Shown here in pieces: positions 26,186 to 33,727 of a stretch of 64,000 nt of DNA. The notes below the pieces were generated by a model. That model ran no database searches and was not told the origin of the DNA. It was given only the letters and a program-made list of their open reading frames with translations. The DNA comes from Patescibacteria group bacterium (GTDB taxonomy: Bacteria > Patescibacteriota > Patescibacteriia > Patescibacteriales > UBA12465): the NCBI GenBank assembly GCA_022710685.1, contig JAKLGM010000001.1, positions 78,875 to 142,874 of the forward strand. The letters run 5' to 3'. Made by a program: the position numbers and the translations under genes. How positions within the stretch are numbered: the first letter of the stretch is position 1; every line of letters starts with the position of its first letter.

Positions 26186-26965
26186 CTAGAAGTCAATAAA
26201 ATCGCGCTGGCGTTGGGTTTCGTAAGCGATAATAGCGGTAGAAACCGAAACATTAAGGGAGTCTATCTTGGCTTGCATCGGGATTTTAAGCTCTTCATTC
26301 AGAGCTTTGAGCCATTTAGGGCTTAGCCCGGTAGCTTCAGTCCCCATTACTATGGCACAGGCTTTTTTCAGATTGGTCTGGTGATAATATTTTTTAGCTT
26401 TAGTGGTAGCGCCGTAGCTTTTAATTTTGTTCTTTTTCAGCCAGGCGACAATCTCCGGGGTATCGGCAGCTGCTACTTGGTTGGTAAAGACGCGGCCCAT
26501 GCTGGCTCTTACGACATTAGGGTTATAGATATCAGTTTGCGGGTCGGCAATTATCACGGCGTCAACTTTAGCGGCATAGGCGGTGCGGAGAATAGCGCCT
26601 AAATTCCCTGGTTTTTCTACTGTTTCTAAAATTATTATCAGAGGGTTAGCGCTGAGCTTTATATCTTTAAGCTCCAAGTATTTTGGCTTAGCCAAGGCTA
26701 GGTAGCCGTCTGGTTTTTCTTTGTAGGCAATTTTATGAAATATCGCTTCGTTGACCTCAACGGTTTCCAGGCCAGCTTTTTCAAATTTGTTTTTGGGGGT
26801 TATTTCGGGGCAGAAGAAAAGTTCTGAAATTGCGTACTTAGCTTGGAGGGCTAATTCAATTTCCCGTTCGCCTTCAATGATAATTAGGCCCTGTTTCTGT
26901 CGTTCGCGGGGCTTGTTTAGCTTGACAATGTTTTGGATTCTGTCATTATGGGCACTGATAATCAT
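26186..26965 (-). CDS. TrmH/SpoU-family RNA 2'-O-methyltransferase
   Basis: About 259 aa from the internal ATG at 26965 (MIISAHNDRIQNIVKL), typical of the substrate-binding N-terminus. The SPOUT knot motifs are LETVEKPGNLGAILRTAYA (motif 1), VIMGTEATGLS (motif 2) and LNVSVSTAIIAYE (motif 3). It methylates a ribose 2'-OH in tRNA or rRNA; RlmB-like or TsnR-like targets are equally possible. Confidence 0.9.
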   Translation of the reverse strand: MIISAHNDRIQNIVKLNKPRERQKQGLIIIEGEREIELALQAKYAISELFFCPEITPKNKFEKAGLETVEVNEAIFHKIAYKEKPDGYLALAKPKYLELKDIKLSANPLIIILETVEKPGNLGAILRTAYAAKVDAVIIADPQTDIYNPNVVRASMGRVFTNQVAAADTPEIVAWLKKNKIKSYGATTKAKKYYHQTNLKKACAIVMGTEATGLSPKWLKALNEELKIPMQAKIDSLNVSVSTAIIAYETQRQRDFIDF

Positions 26966-27087
26966 ATTTTTGTTTTTAGTTGGATAACTCCATTTTACAC
27001 TAGGTTTTTCATTATTGTCAAAAGACCTCATTATGGTTATAATAAGAGGGAGATGACTATTCTCTACCTAAATTTGTAATTTTTGAT

Positions 27088-27115
27088 CATAGCCTCGAGG
27101 GCTATGGCTTTTTAT
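27088..27115 (+). promoter_or_regulatory. Terminator-like hairpin in the LCP gene leader
   Basis: The CATAGCC / GGCTATG stem with a 5-nt loop and the tail GCTTTTTATT ends 4-5 nt before the ATG at 27120. It could attenuate transcription or control access to the start codon. It is too close to the gene to be only the end of another unit. Confidence 0.5.
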
Positions 27116-27119
27116 TCCT

Positions 27120-28592
27120 ATGGACGTTGATTTCAAAGAAAAAATTTCTGGCGACCCGGAGTTTTCCCAGCACCAATCGCCTCATTATAATAATACTAGT
27201 CCAGAGCCGAGGAAGCCACGCCGGTTCTTTTATGTTATCGGTTTCGTCGTCGTGGCCGTCATCCTTTTTTCCACGACCATGATGATGAGCGGCGATAGTC
27301 GCCAATCTTGGCTCAGTCATATCCCTTTGATCGGGAAATTACTGACAGCCACGGTTGACCAGTTGGCCGGAGAAGAGGACGATCGGATAAATATTTTGCT
27401 CTTGGGCGTGGGCGGCGATAATCATGAGGGTGGGACCTTGGCCGATACTATCATATTAGCCAGTCTCCAGCCTTCAACTAAGAAGGTGGCTCTGATTTCT
27501 ATCCCGCGCGATCTTTCTATTCCGAATCGCAATGGTGTCTGGCAGAAGGTCAATAGCATCAATGCTTACGCCGAGAAGAATAAAGAAGACGGCGCTTTGG
27601 TCACGGCTCAGACTTTGTCGGAGTTGCTAGACCTACCAATCCAATATTATATCAGGGTTGATTTCGATGGCTTCATCAATATTATTGATGAGATGGATGG
27701 CATCACCGTTGATGTGGAAAATGTTTTGGATGATTATCAATATCCTATTAGAGGACAGGAAGATAATCCGGATTATTATGCCCGTTACCAGCACTTACAT
27801 TTTGACAAGGGCCTCCAAGAAATGGATGGCGCTCTGGCTTTGAAATATGCCCGCAGCCGTCATGCTTTGGGAGTGGAAGGATCGGATTTTGCCCGGAGCA
27901 GAAGACAGCAGAAGATTATTACAGCCGTCAAAGACAAATTGTTACAGGAAGAAAATTTATTGAAGCCGGCCATGTTAGCCCGGATTGCCGGACAATTGAG
28001 CGACCATGTTTCCACTAACATTAAAGTCTGGGAGGGCCTGCGCTTGTGGGATTTGTTTAAAGATGTTAATAAGGAGCAGATTAGTTCCAGAGGATTTGAC
28101 GATGGCCCTAATGGCCTTCTAGTCGCTTCCCGCGGCGTAGACGGTGCTTATCTCTTAATCCCTAAAACCGGCAATTTTGGTGAAATTAAGACGGTAATCA
28201 AGGATATTTTCGGAACTATTACCGATGGCAGTGGTGTCCCCAAGGAGCTGGAAGTTTCCAAAGAGCCAGCCAAGATTGAAATTAGAAACGGAACTAATAT
28301 TGATGGCCTGGCCGCTGAGGTTTCTAGTCGTCTGGAGGGCACGAACATTACCGTTATCAGGACTGCCAATGCCGCCAAGCGCGACCTAACCGATGCCGTT
28401 ATCTATGACCTGACTTATGGTGAAAAATCGGAAGCCTTAGAAACTTTGCAGAATAATACCAATGCTGTCATCGGTTTAGAGATTCCAGAATGGTTAGTCA
28501 ATGACATCAAAGCCTCCCTGGCTAAAAATCCAAAACAAGAACGGCCTGATTTTATCTTAATCGTCGGCACTAACAACCATCAAGCGCAATAA
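27120..28592 (+). CDS. LytR-CpsA-Psr (LCP) family protein with LytR C-terminal domain
   Basis: A 490-aa protein. A cytoplasmic proline-rich start leads to one TM helix (about residues 38-58). The LCP catalytic domain follows: INILLLGVGGD, LADTIILASLQP, ISIPRDLSI, HFDKGLQEMDGALALKYARSRH, FARSRRQQKII. Its Asp and Arg motifs bind pyrophosphate and lipid-linked glycan. A LytR_C domain (EIRNGTNIDGLAAEV) closes the protein. LCP enzymes transfer glycans from lipid carrier to the cell wall or other acceptors, so a partner role with the O-antigen ligase-like protein is plausible. der starts 6 nt downstream. Confidence 0.92.
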   Translation: MDVDFKEKISGDPEFSQHQSPHYNNTSPEPRKPRRFFYVIGFVVVAVILFSTTMMMSGDSRQSWLSHIPLIGKLLTATVDQLAGEEDDRINILLLGVGGDNHEGGTLADTIILASLQPSTKKVALISIPRDLSIPNRNGVWQKVNSINAYAEKNKEDGALVTAQTLSELLDLPIQYYIRVDFDGFINIIDEMDGITVDVENVLDDYQYPIRGQEDNPDYYARYQHLHFDKGLQEMDGALALKYARSRHALGVEGSDFARSRRQQKIITAVKDKLLQEENLLKPAMLARIAGQLSDHVSTNIKVWEGLRLWDLFKDVNKEQISSRGFDDGPNGLLVASRGVDGAYLLIPKTGNFGEIKTVIKDIFGTITDGSGVPKELEVSKEPAKIEIRNGTNIDGLAAEVSSRLEGTNITVIRTANAAKRDLTDAVIYDLTYGEKSEALETLQNNTNAVIGLEIPEWLVNDIKASLAKNPKQERPDFILIVGTNNHQAQ

Positions 28593-28598
28593 TTATAT

Positions 28599-30065
28599 AT
28601 GCAAATAAATACGCCACACCCCTTGGTCGCCATCGTCGGCCGTACTAATGTGGGAAAATCAACTCTCTTCAATCGTCTGACCGAAAGGAACCAGGCGCTA
28701 GTTTCAGATATTGAGAATACTACGCGCGACAGCAATGTGGCCGATACCTCTTGGCGCGGTAAAGATTTTACTGTCGTTGACACCGCCGGGATTATCGATG
28801 TCAAATATTTAGCTGACAAAAAACTATTATCTAATCCGTTGAGCAATATTGATATCAAAACCCAGAAGCAGGTGGTGGCTTTTTTCAAACAAGCGACTTT
28901 GATTATCTTTATGTTGGATAATAAGACAGGCTTATTGCCGGCTGACAGGGAGATGGCTAAGTTTTTTCAGAAGCGCAAAGAGTTGAAAGAAAAATTATTA
29001 TTAGTGGTCAACAAGGTTGATAGTTACAAGCAGAAAAACGAGGCCGCTCAGTTTCATAAGTTAGGGCTGGGAGAGCCGGAATTAATTTCTGCGGCTTCAG
29101 GCGCTGGCACTGGTGATTTGCTGGACAAGATTTTTGAGATTTTGCCGGGAGAAAAAAGCGATACTCCTAAGAAAAAATGGAAGGGGTACAAAGATGAAGA
29201 GGAAGAAAACGACGAAGCTAATTTAGACCCGAATCGTCCGATTAACGTTTGCCTTATTGGCAAGCCTAATGTGGGCAAATCATCCCTTTTAAACTCTATT
29301 TTAGGCTATGAAAGGGTTATTGTGAGCGATATCCCTCATACAACGCGCGAACCGCAGAAGACCGAGATTATCTACAAAGACCAGGTCATCAACCTGATTG
29401 ATACGGCCGGTATTTCTAAGCATGGGCACAAGGCTGAGAGATTAGAAAAATATGGCATCATGAAATCACTGTCTACTTTGAAGCGTTCTGATGTTGCCCT
29501 TTTAATGCTAGACATCAGTCAAGAAATTACCCATCAGGATGCCAAGATCATTGAAGAGATCATGGATTTTCATAAGAGCTTTATCATCCTGGCGAATAAA
29601 TGGGATCTGGTGAAGAATCGTGATGTCAAAAAATGGACGGCTGACATTTATCGTCGTTTGCCTTTCGTGGCTTGGGCGCCGCTCCAATTCATTTCCGCTA
29701 AGACCGGGGCCAAGGTCAATAAGATTTTTGATTTGGTTTTAGAGATTGCTCAGGCGCGCAAAGTGCAATTGAGCGATTCTCAGTTAGAAAAATTCTTGAA
29801 GCGCATCGTCAAGATCCACAAGCCGGCCAAAGGCAAGGGTATGGGTCATCCGCGTATTTATCATATTCGCCAAGTGGGAGTGAACCCGCCGCGCTTTGAA
29901 GTCCGAATTGGCTCCCAGGATGACTTGCATTTCTCCTATGCTCGCTTCATTGAAAATCAATTACGCACTCAGTTCAAGATAGTCGGCACCCCGGTTTCAG
30001 TCTCTATCGTCAAGAATCGCAAGCTCCATGGAACTTCTGAGGCCAAGGCAGCCGCGCAGCAATAA
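28599..30065 (+). CDS. der: Ribosome biogenesis GTPase Der (EngA)
   Basis: A 488-aa protein with two tandem GTPase domains: first Walker A GRTNVGKST with VDTAGI and NKVD; second GKPNVGKSS with IDTAGI and NKWD. A KH-like C-terminal domain ends HPRIYHIRQVGVNPPRFEVRI. Der acts in late 50S assembly. An acidic linker (EDEEEENDEANLD) joins the domains. It is downstream of the LCP gene in one operon and ends before a terminator. Confidence 0.96.
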   Translation: MQINTPHPLVAIVGRTNVGKSTLFNRLTERNQALVSDIENTTRDSNVADTSWRGKDFTVVDTAGIIDVKYLADKKLLSNPLSNIDIKTQKQVVAFFKQATLIIFMLDNKTGLLPADREMAKFFQKRKELKEKLLLVVNKVDSYKQKNEAAQFHKLGLGEPELISAASGAGTGDLLDKIFEILPGEKSDTPKKKWKGYKDEEEENDEANLDPNRPINVCLIGKPNVGKSSLLNSILGYERVIVSDIPHTTREPQKTEIIYKDQVINLIDTAGISKHGHKAERLEKYGIMKSLSTLKRSDVALLMLDISQEITHQDAKIIEEIMDFHKSFIILANKWDLVKNRDVKKWTADIYRRLPFVAWAPLQFISAKTGAKVNKIFDLVLEIAQARKVQLSDSQLEKFLKRIVKIHKPAKGKGMGHPRIYHIRQVGVNPPRFEVRIGSQDDLHFSYARFIENQLRTQFKIVGTPVSVSIVKNRKLHGTSEAKAAAQQ

Positions 30066-30086
30066 TTATCTTATTTCAAACATATA

Positions 30087-30115
30087 AAAATAGACCAGAT
30101 GAGGTCTATTTTTGT
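30087..30115 (+). terminator. Intrinsic terminator after der
   Basis: A 10-bp stem (AAAATAGACC / GGTCTATTTT) and a T-rich tail. Confidence 0.82.
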
Positions 30116-30157
30116 TTATTAGCCAAATTTTGATTATCTGCTATACTATTATTATAT

Positions 30158-30697
30158 ATGAGAATAATAGTCGGCCTGGGTAATCCGGGCGAACAATATG
30201 CTAAGACGCGACACAATATCGGCTGGATAATGCTAGATGAGATTTTGGGCGAGGTGAAGTGGTCGCTTAATAAAAAGTGGAACGCCTTGGTTTATGAACA
30301 AGGCGGCGATATTTATCTCAAACCCCAGACTTTTATGAATAACTCCGGCCAAGCAGTTCGGGCGGTTCTGGATTACTACCATTTATTGCCTAAAAAGATG
30401 GGCTTATTCCGCTCTAAAGATGCTGATTTATCCGATACTTTGATTGTCATCCACGATGATTTGGATATCGATCTGGGCAAGATAAAGGTAGCAGTTGGTT
30501 CTCGTAGCGCCGGCCACAATGGAGTCCAATCTATCATCAACCACACCAAGACTTTGACTTTTAAGCGTTTGCGTCTAGGGGTCCGGACAGCGGAGAGAGA
30601 AAAGATACCGGCTGATAAGTTTGTCTTGCAGAAATTCAAATCCGAGGAGTTAGCAGCAATTAGGGGTTTGTTGCCTGACATCAAAAAAGAATTATAG
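30158..30697 (+). CDS. pth: Peptidyl-tRNA hydrolase
   Basis: A 179-aa protein. It recycles tRNA from peptidyl-tRNA drop-off products. Signature GLGNPGEQYAKTRHNIGW includes the catalytic His19. FMNNSGQAV and IHDDLDIDLG contain the conserved Asn and Asp, and SAGHNGVQSI is intact. A short insertion (KKMGLFRSKDADLS) precedes the Asp motif, lengthening that loop. TATACT lies about 14 nt before the ATG, so the leader would be very short. Confidence 0.95.
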   Translation: MRIIVGLGNPGEQYAKTRHNIGWIMLDEILGEVKWSLNKKWNALVYEQGGDIYLKPQTFMNNSGQAVRAVLDYYHLLPKKMGLFRSKDADLSDTLIVIHDDLDIDLGKIKVAVGSRSAGHNGVQSIINHTKTLTFKRLRLGVRTAEREKIPADKFVLQKFKSEELAAIRGLLPDIKKEL

Positions 30698-30703
30698 AAA
30701 GAA

Positions 30704-30731
30704 AAAAGAGCTTTTGCCAAAAAGCTCTTTT
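30704..30731. terminator. Bidirectional terminator
   Basis: A 12-bp stem (AAAAGAGCTTTT / AAAAGCTCTTTT) between convergent pth and a small membrane protein gene. Confidence 0.8.
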
Positions 30732-30734
30732 CGT

Positions 30735-30914
30735 TTAGTTTTGTTCCTTTTTTTCTTTTCCCCACTGTTGCATGGGAATGAACAGGAGAGAAGCTATGTA
30801 AACTATTATCCCTATGATTCCGATAATCAAGAACACCAAGCTAGTGATAAAGGGGCAGCGGATTCTTTCGCTGCGGCAGTCGTTTTCGGCTGTTTCCAAT
30901 AATGAGTTTTCCAT
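30735..30914 (-). CDS. Small membrane protein
   Basis: About 59 aa from the ATG at 30914 (MENSLLETAENDCRSERIRCP). One long hydrophobic segment (SLVFLIIGIIGIIVYIASLLF) is preceded by two cysteines and followed by a basic tail. Family unknown. It is divergent from topA. Confidence 0.5.
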   Translation of the reverse strand: MENSLLETAENDCRSERIRCPFITSLVFLIIGIIGIIVYIASLLFIPMQQWGKEKKEQN

Positions 30915-30989
30915 GATAGAAGGTGCAGTTTTGCTTGGGTTTAATTTAGCAATTCCTTCCGGTCTTGTCAATACTTTTCATGCACTGGT

Positions 30990-31017
30990 TTGACAGTTGG
31001 AGGAGAATTAGTATAAT
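30990..31017 (+). promoter_or_regulatory. Sigma-70-type promoter of topA
   Basis: TTGACA and TATAAT, both perfect, separated by 16 nt. The leader to the ATG at 31053 is about 30 nt. Confidence 0.8.
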
Positions 31018-31052
31018 ACATATATTATCTATCAAATAATTTTTGGCTTCTT

Positions 31053-33278
31053 ATGAATTTGATCATCGTCGAGTCGCCGACCAAGGCAAAGACTATTAGC
31101 AAATTTTTAGGGACCGGCTTCAAAGTCGAGTCTTCTTTCGGCCATGTCCGTGACTTGCCGGTGAGCAAGATGGGGGTTGATATCGAACATGATTTTCACC
31201 CGGAATATATTATTCCTCTCAAGGCCAAGAAGAATTTAACTAACCTGAAAAAACTGGCTGAGAAAGCGGCTGAGGTTATTCTGGCTTCGGATGAAGACCG
31301 CGAAGGAGAAGCTATTGCCTGGCACTTGAGCGAAGCTTTGAAATTGGATGCTAAGAAGGCCAAGAGAATCGTCTTCCATGAAATTACCAAATCCGCCATC
31401 AATGAGGCCATGGCTCATCCCCGAATCATTGACCAGAAGCTAGTTGACGCGCAACAGGCTCGCCGTATCTTGGACCGTTTGGTCGGTTATGAGCTTTCGC
31501 CTTTCCTTTGGAAGAAGGTGGCGCGCGGTTTGTCAGCTGGCCGGGTCCAGAGCGTAGCCGTCCGGTTAATAGTGGAAAGAGAACGGGAGATCCAAGCCTT
31601 CAAAAGCGAGGAGTATTGGAGTATTATTGGTGATTTCTCTAAAATCAAAGACAAAACTATCAAGTTTAGCGCTGAATTGAATAAGATTGACGGCAAGACT
31701 ATGGGCAAGATGTTTATCAAGGATCAGGCCCAGGCCGATGGCATTATTGCGGAGTTAAAAGGCGCTGATTACCAGGTGTCTAAAGTGGAGCACAAGGAGA
31801 CCAAGAAGAATCCGCCTAATCCTTTTACCACTTCTACTTTGCAGCAGACTGCTAATCGTTTTTTGGGTTATAGTGCTAAGCAGACCATGATGGTGGCGCA
31901 GAAGTTATATGAACAAGGCTATATCACTTACATGCGTACCGATTCCTTGAATCTTTCCACTAAATTTATCGGCGAAGCTAATGATTATTTGGCTAAAGAG
32001 CTGGGCAAGGAATATGCCATCGCTGGCGGCCGGGTTTTTAAGACTAAAAGCAAGAACGCGCAAGAAGCTCACGAAGCTATCCGTCCCACCGAAGTCTCTA
32101 ACCATCCTGACAGTTTGCAAGCGAAGTTAGAGCCAAATCAATATAAATTATATCGTCTCATCTGGCAGCGTTCCTTGGCAACCCAAATGCCGCCGGCCTT
32201 ATTCGCGGTTTCTACCGTTGATATTACGGCTTTGAATACGCCCTATGCCTTCCGCGCTTCAGGACAAGTATTGCGCTTTGATGGTTATCTCAAAATATAT
32301 CCGGAATCAGCTAAAGACCAGGACTTGCCCAGCCTAGAGAAGGATGAGAAATTAAAATTAGAAAAGCTAGCCGGTGACCAGCATTTTACCGCTCCGCCAG
32401 CCCGCTATTCCGATGCCGGTTTAGTCAAAGAGTTGGAAAAATATGGCATTGGCCGTCCTTCCACCTATGCCCCGACTATTTCTACTATCATTGAGCGAAA
32501 CTACGTTTATCGCGATGACAAGAAGCGCCTTGGCCCGACTGATATTGCCTTCGTGGTGATTGACCTTCTGGTCAAACATTTCCCGCACATCGTAGATTTC
32601 AAGTTCACTGCTGAGATGGAGAATAATTTAGATGAGGTGGCTGTCGGCCAGAAAGAGTGGGTCCCAGTTATTAGGGATTTTTACGTCCCTTTTCATGAAA
32701 ATTTAGAAATAAAATACGAAGAAGTCAGTAAAGATAATATTATGCCTGAAGAAAAATCATCCGAGGTGTGCGACAAGTGCGGTTCGCCTATGATCATCAA
32801 GACTGGCCGCTATGGCAAGTTCTTGGCTTGCAGCAACTATCCGACCTGCAAGAATATCAAGTCCACCGGCGCTCCGCGCCCAGGCTTCCAGACTTCGCCT
32901 GAAGCCGAGGCTGAGATGAAAGAGCTCCAGGAAAAGCATAAGGGGCAAGTGTGCGACAAGTGCGGTTCGCCTATGGCAGTCAAGACCGGAAAATTTGGAC
33001 CTTTTCTAGCTTGTACCGGCTATCCAAAATGTAAGAATATCAAGAATATCAGCGATGGTGATTTGCCTAAGATAGTTTGTCCGCTTTGCGGCAAGGGTGA
33101 GATAGTGAAAAAGTTTAGCCGCCGTGGCGTTTTCTATGCTTGCTCTGCTTATCCGGATTGTAAAAATGCTTACTGGGACAAACCGACCGGAGAGAAATGT
33201 CCGGATTGCGGGGCCCTCATGATTGAAGGTAAAAAAGGAGTGAAGTGCAGCAACAAGGAGTGTGGTTTTGAAGCTTAG
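31053..33278 (+). CDS. topA: DNA topoisomerase I
   Basis: A 741-aa type IA topoisomerase that relaxes negative supercoils. The TOPRIM domain (LIIVESPTKAKTISKFLG, DEDREGEAIAWHL) leads to the cleavage domain with the catalytic Tyr in ITYMRTDS at about residue 293. The C-terminus has four Cys4 zinc ribbons (two starting CDKCGSPM, then CPLCGKG and CPDCGAL). The first two are near-duplicates, suggesting recent tandem duplication. It has a consensus promoter and its own terminator. Confidence 0.97.
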   Translation: MNLIIVESPTKAKTISKFLGTGFKVESSFGHVRDLPVSKMGVDIEHDFHPEYIIPLKAKKNLTNLKKLAEKAAEVILASDEDREGEAIAWHLSEALKLDAKKAKRIVFHEITKSAINEAMAHPRIIDQKLVDAQQARRILDRLVGYELSPFLWKKVARGLSAGRVQSVAVRLIVEREREIQAFKSEEYWSIIGDFSKIKDKTIKFSAELNKIDGKTMGKMFIKDQAQADGIIAELKGADYQVSKVEHKETKKNPPNPFTTSTLQQTANRFLGYSAKQTMMVAQKLYEQGYITYMRTDSLNLSTKFIGEANDYLAKELGKEYAIAGGRVFKTKSKNAQEAHEAIRPTEVSNHPDSLQAKLEPNQYKLYRLIWQRSLATQMPPALFAVSTVDITALNTPYAFRASGQVLRFDGYLKIYPESAKDQDLPSLEKDEKLKLEKLAGDQHFTAPPARYSDAGLVKELEKYGIGRPSTYAPTISTIIERNYVYRDDKKRLGPTDIAFVVIDLLVKHFPHIVDFKFTAEMENNLDEVAVGQKEWVPVIRDFYVPFHENLEIKYEEVSKDNIMPEEKSSEVCDKCGSPMIIKTGRYGKFLACSNYPTCKNIKSTGAPRPGFQTSPEAEAEMKELQEKHKGQVCDKCGSPMAVKTGKFGPFLACTGYPKCKNIKNISDGDLPKIVCPLCGKGEIVKKFSRRGVFYACSAYPDCKNAYWDKPTGEKCPDCGALMIEGKKGVKCSNKECGFEA

Positions 33279-33290
33279 TTAGAAGATACA

Positions 33291-33320
33291 AAAAAGACGC
33301 TTGTTCGCAAGCGTCTTTTT
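33291..33320. terminator. Bidirectional terminator with TTCG loop
   Basis: A 13-bp stem (AAAAAGACGCTTG / CAAGCGTCTTTTT) with a TTCG tetraloop between topA and the convergent synthetase block. Confidence 0.9.
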
Positions 33321-33331
33321 ATTTATGAATT

Positions 33332-33706
33332 TTATTTCTTGCTGCTTTTCCTGGTAGCCTTGATTTCGTTGCGGTCTTGCATAAAGTCAAAGATTCTTTT
33401 CAACACTTCACCGATAATCATCAGGTAGGAGCCAGTGTTATTTAACTTGTCTTTAATGGTTTTAAAGAGGTCATTAGCCTTGTCGCCTAAGTCGCCGACG
33501 AAGCGGGAGGTGTTTTCAATCTTGTCGCGGATGTAGCGGGTGAGGTCGCCGATTTTTTCTACCGTGGTCTCAATTTCTTTCATGACGCGGAAGATGCTTC
33601 TCAAGCTGGCGATGAGATAATAGAGAGACCAGCAGATGAAAACAGTAAAACCGGCGATAGAAAGGGCGAGGACTAAGTTAAGGATGTCGCGGCTAGTATT
33701 GAACAT
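33332..33706 (-). CDS. Membrane-anchored coiled-coil-like protein
   Basis: A 124-aa protein. A TM helix at residues ~10-33 leads to amphipathic helices with heptad-like spacing (EIETTVEKIGDLTRYIRDKIEN) and a Lys-rich end (KATRKSSKK). It resembles DUF948-type membrane proteins in layout, but I cannot confirm the family. It is last in the pheS-pheT direction, 21 nt after pheT. Confidence 0.6.
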   Translation of the reverse strand: MFNTSRDILNLVLALSIAGFTVFICWSLYYLIASLRSIFRVMKEIETTVEKIGDLTRYIRDKIENTSRFVGDLGDKANDLFKTIKDKLNNTGSYLMIIGEVLKRIFDFMQDRNEIKATRKSSKK

Positions 33707-33727
33707 ATGTTTTTTTGTTGGGGCTAG

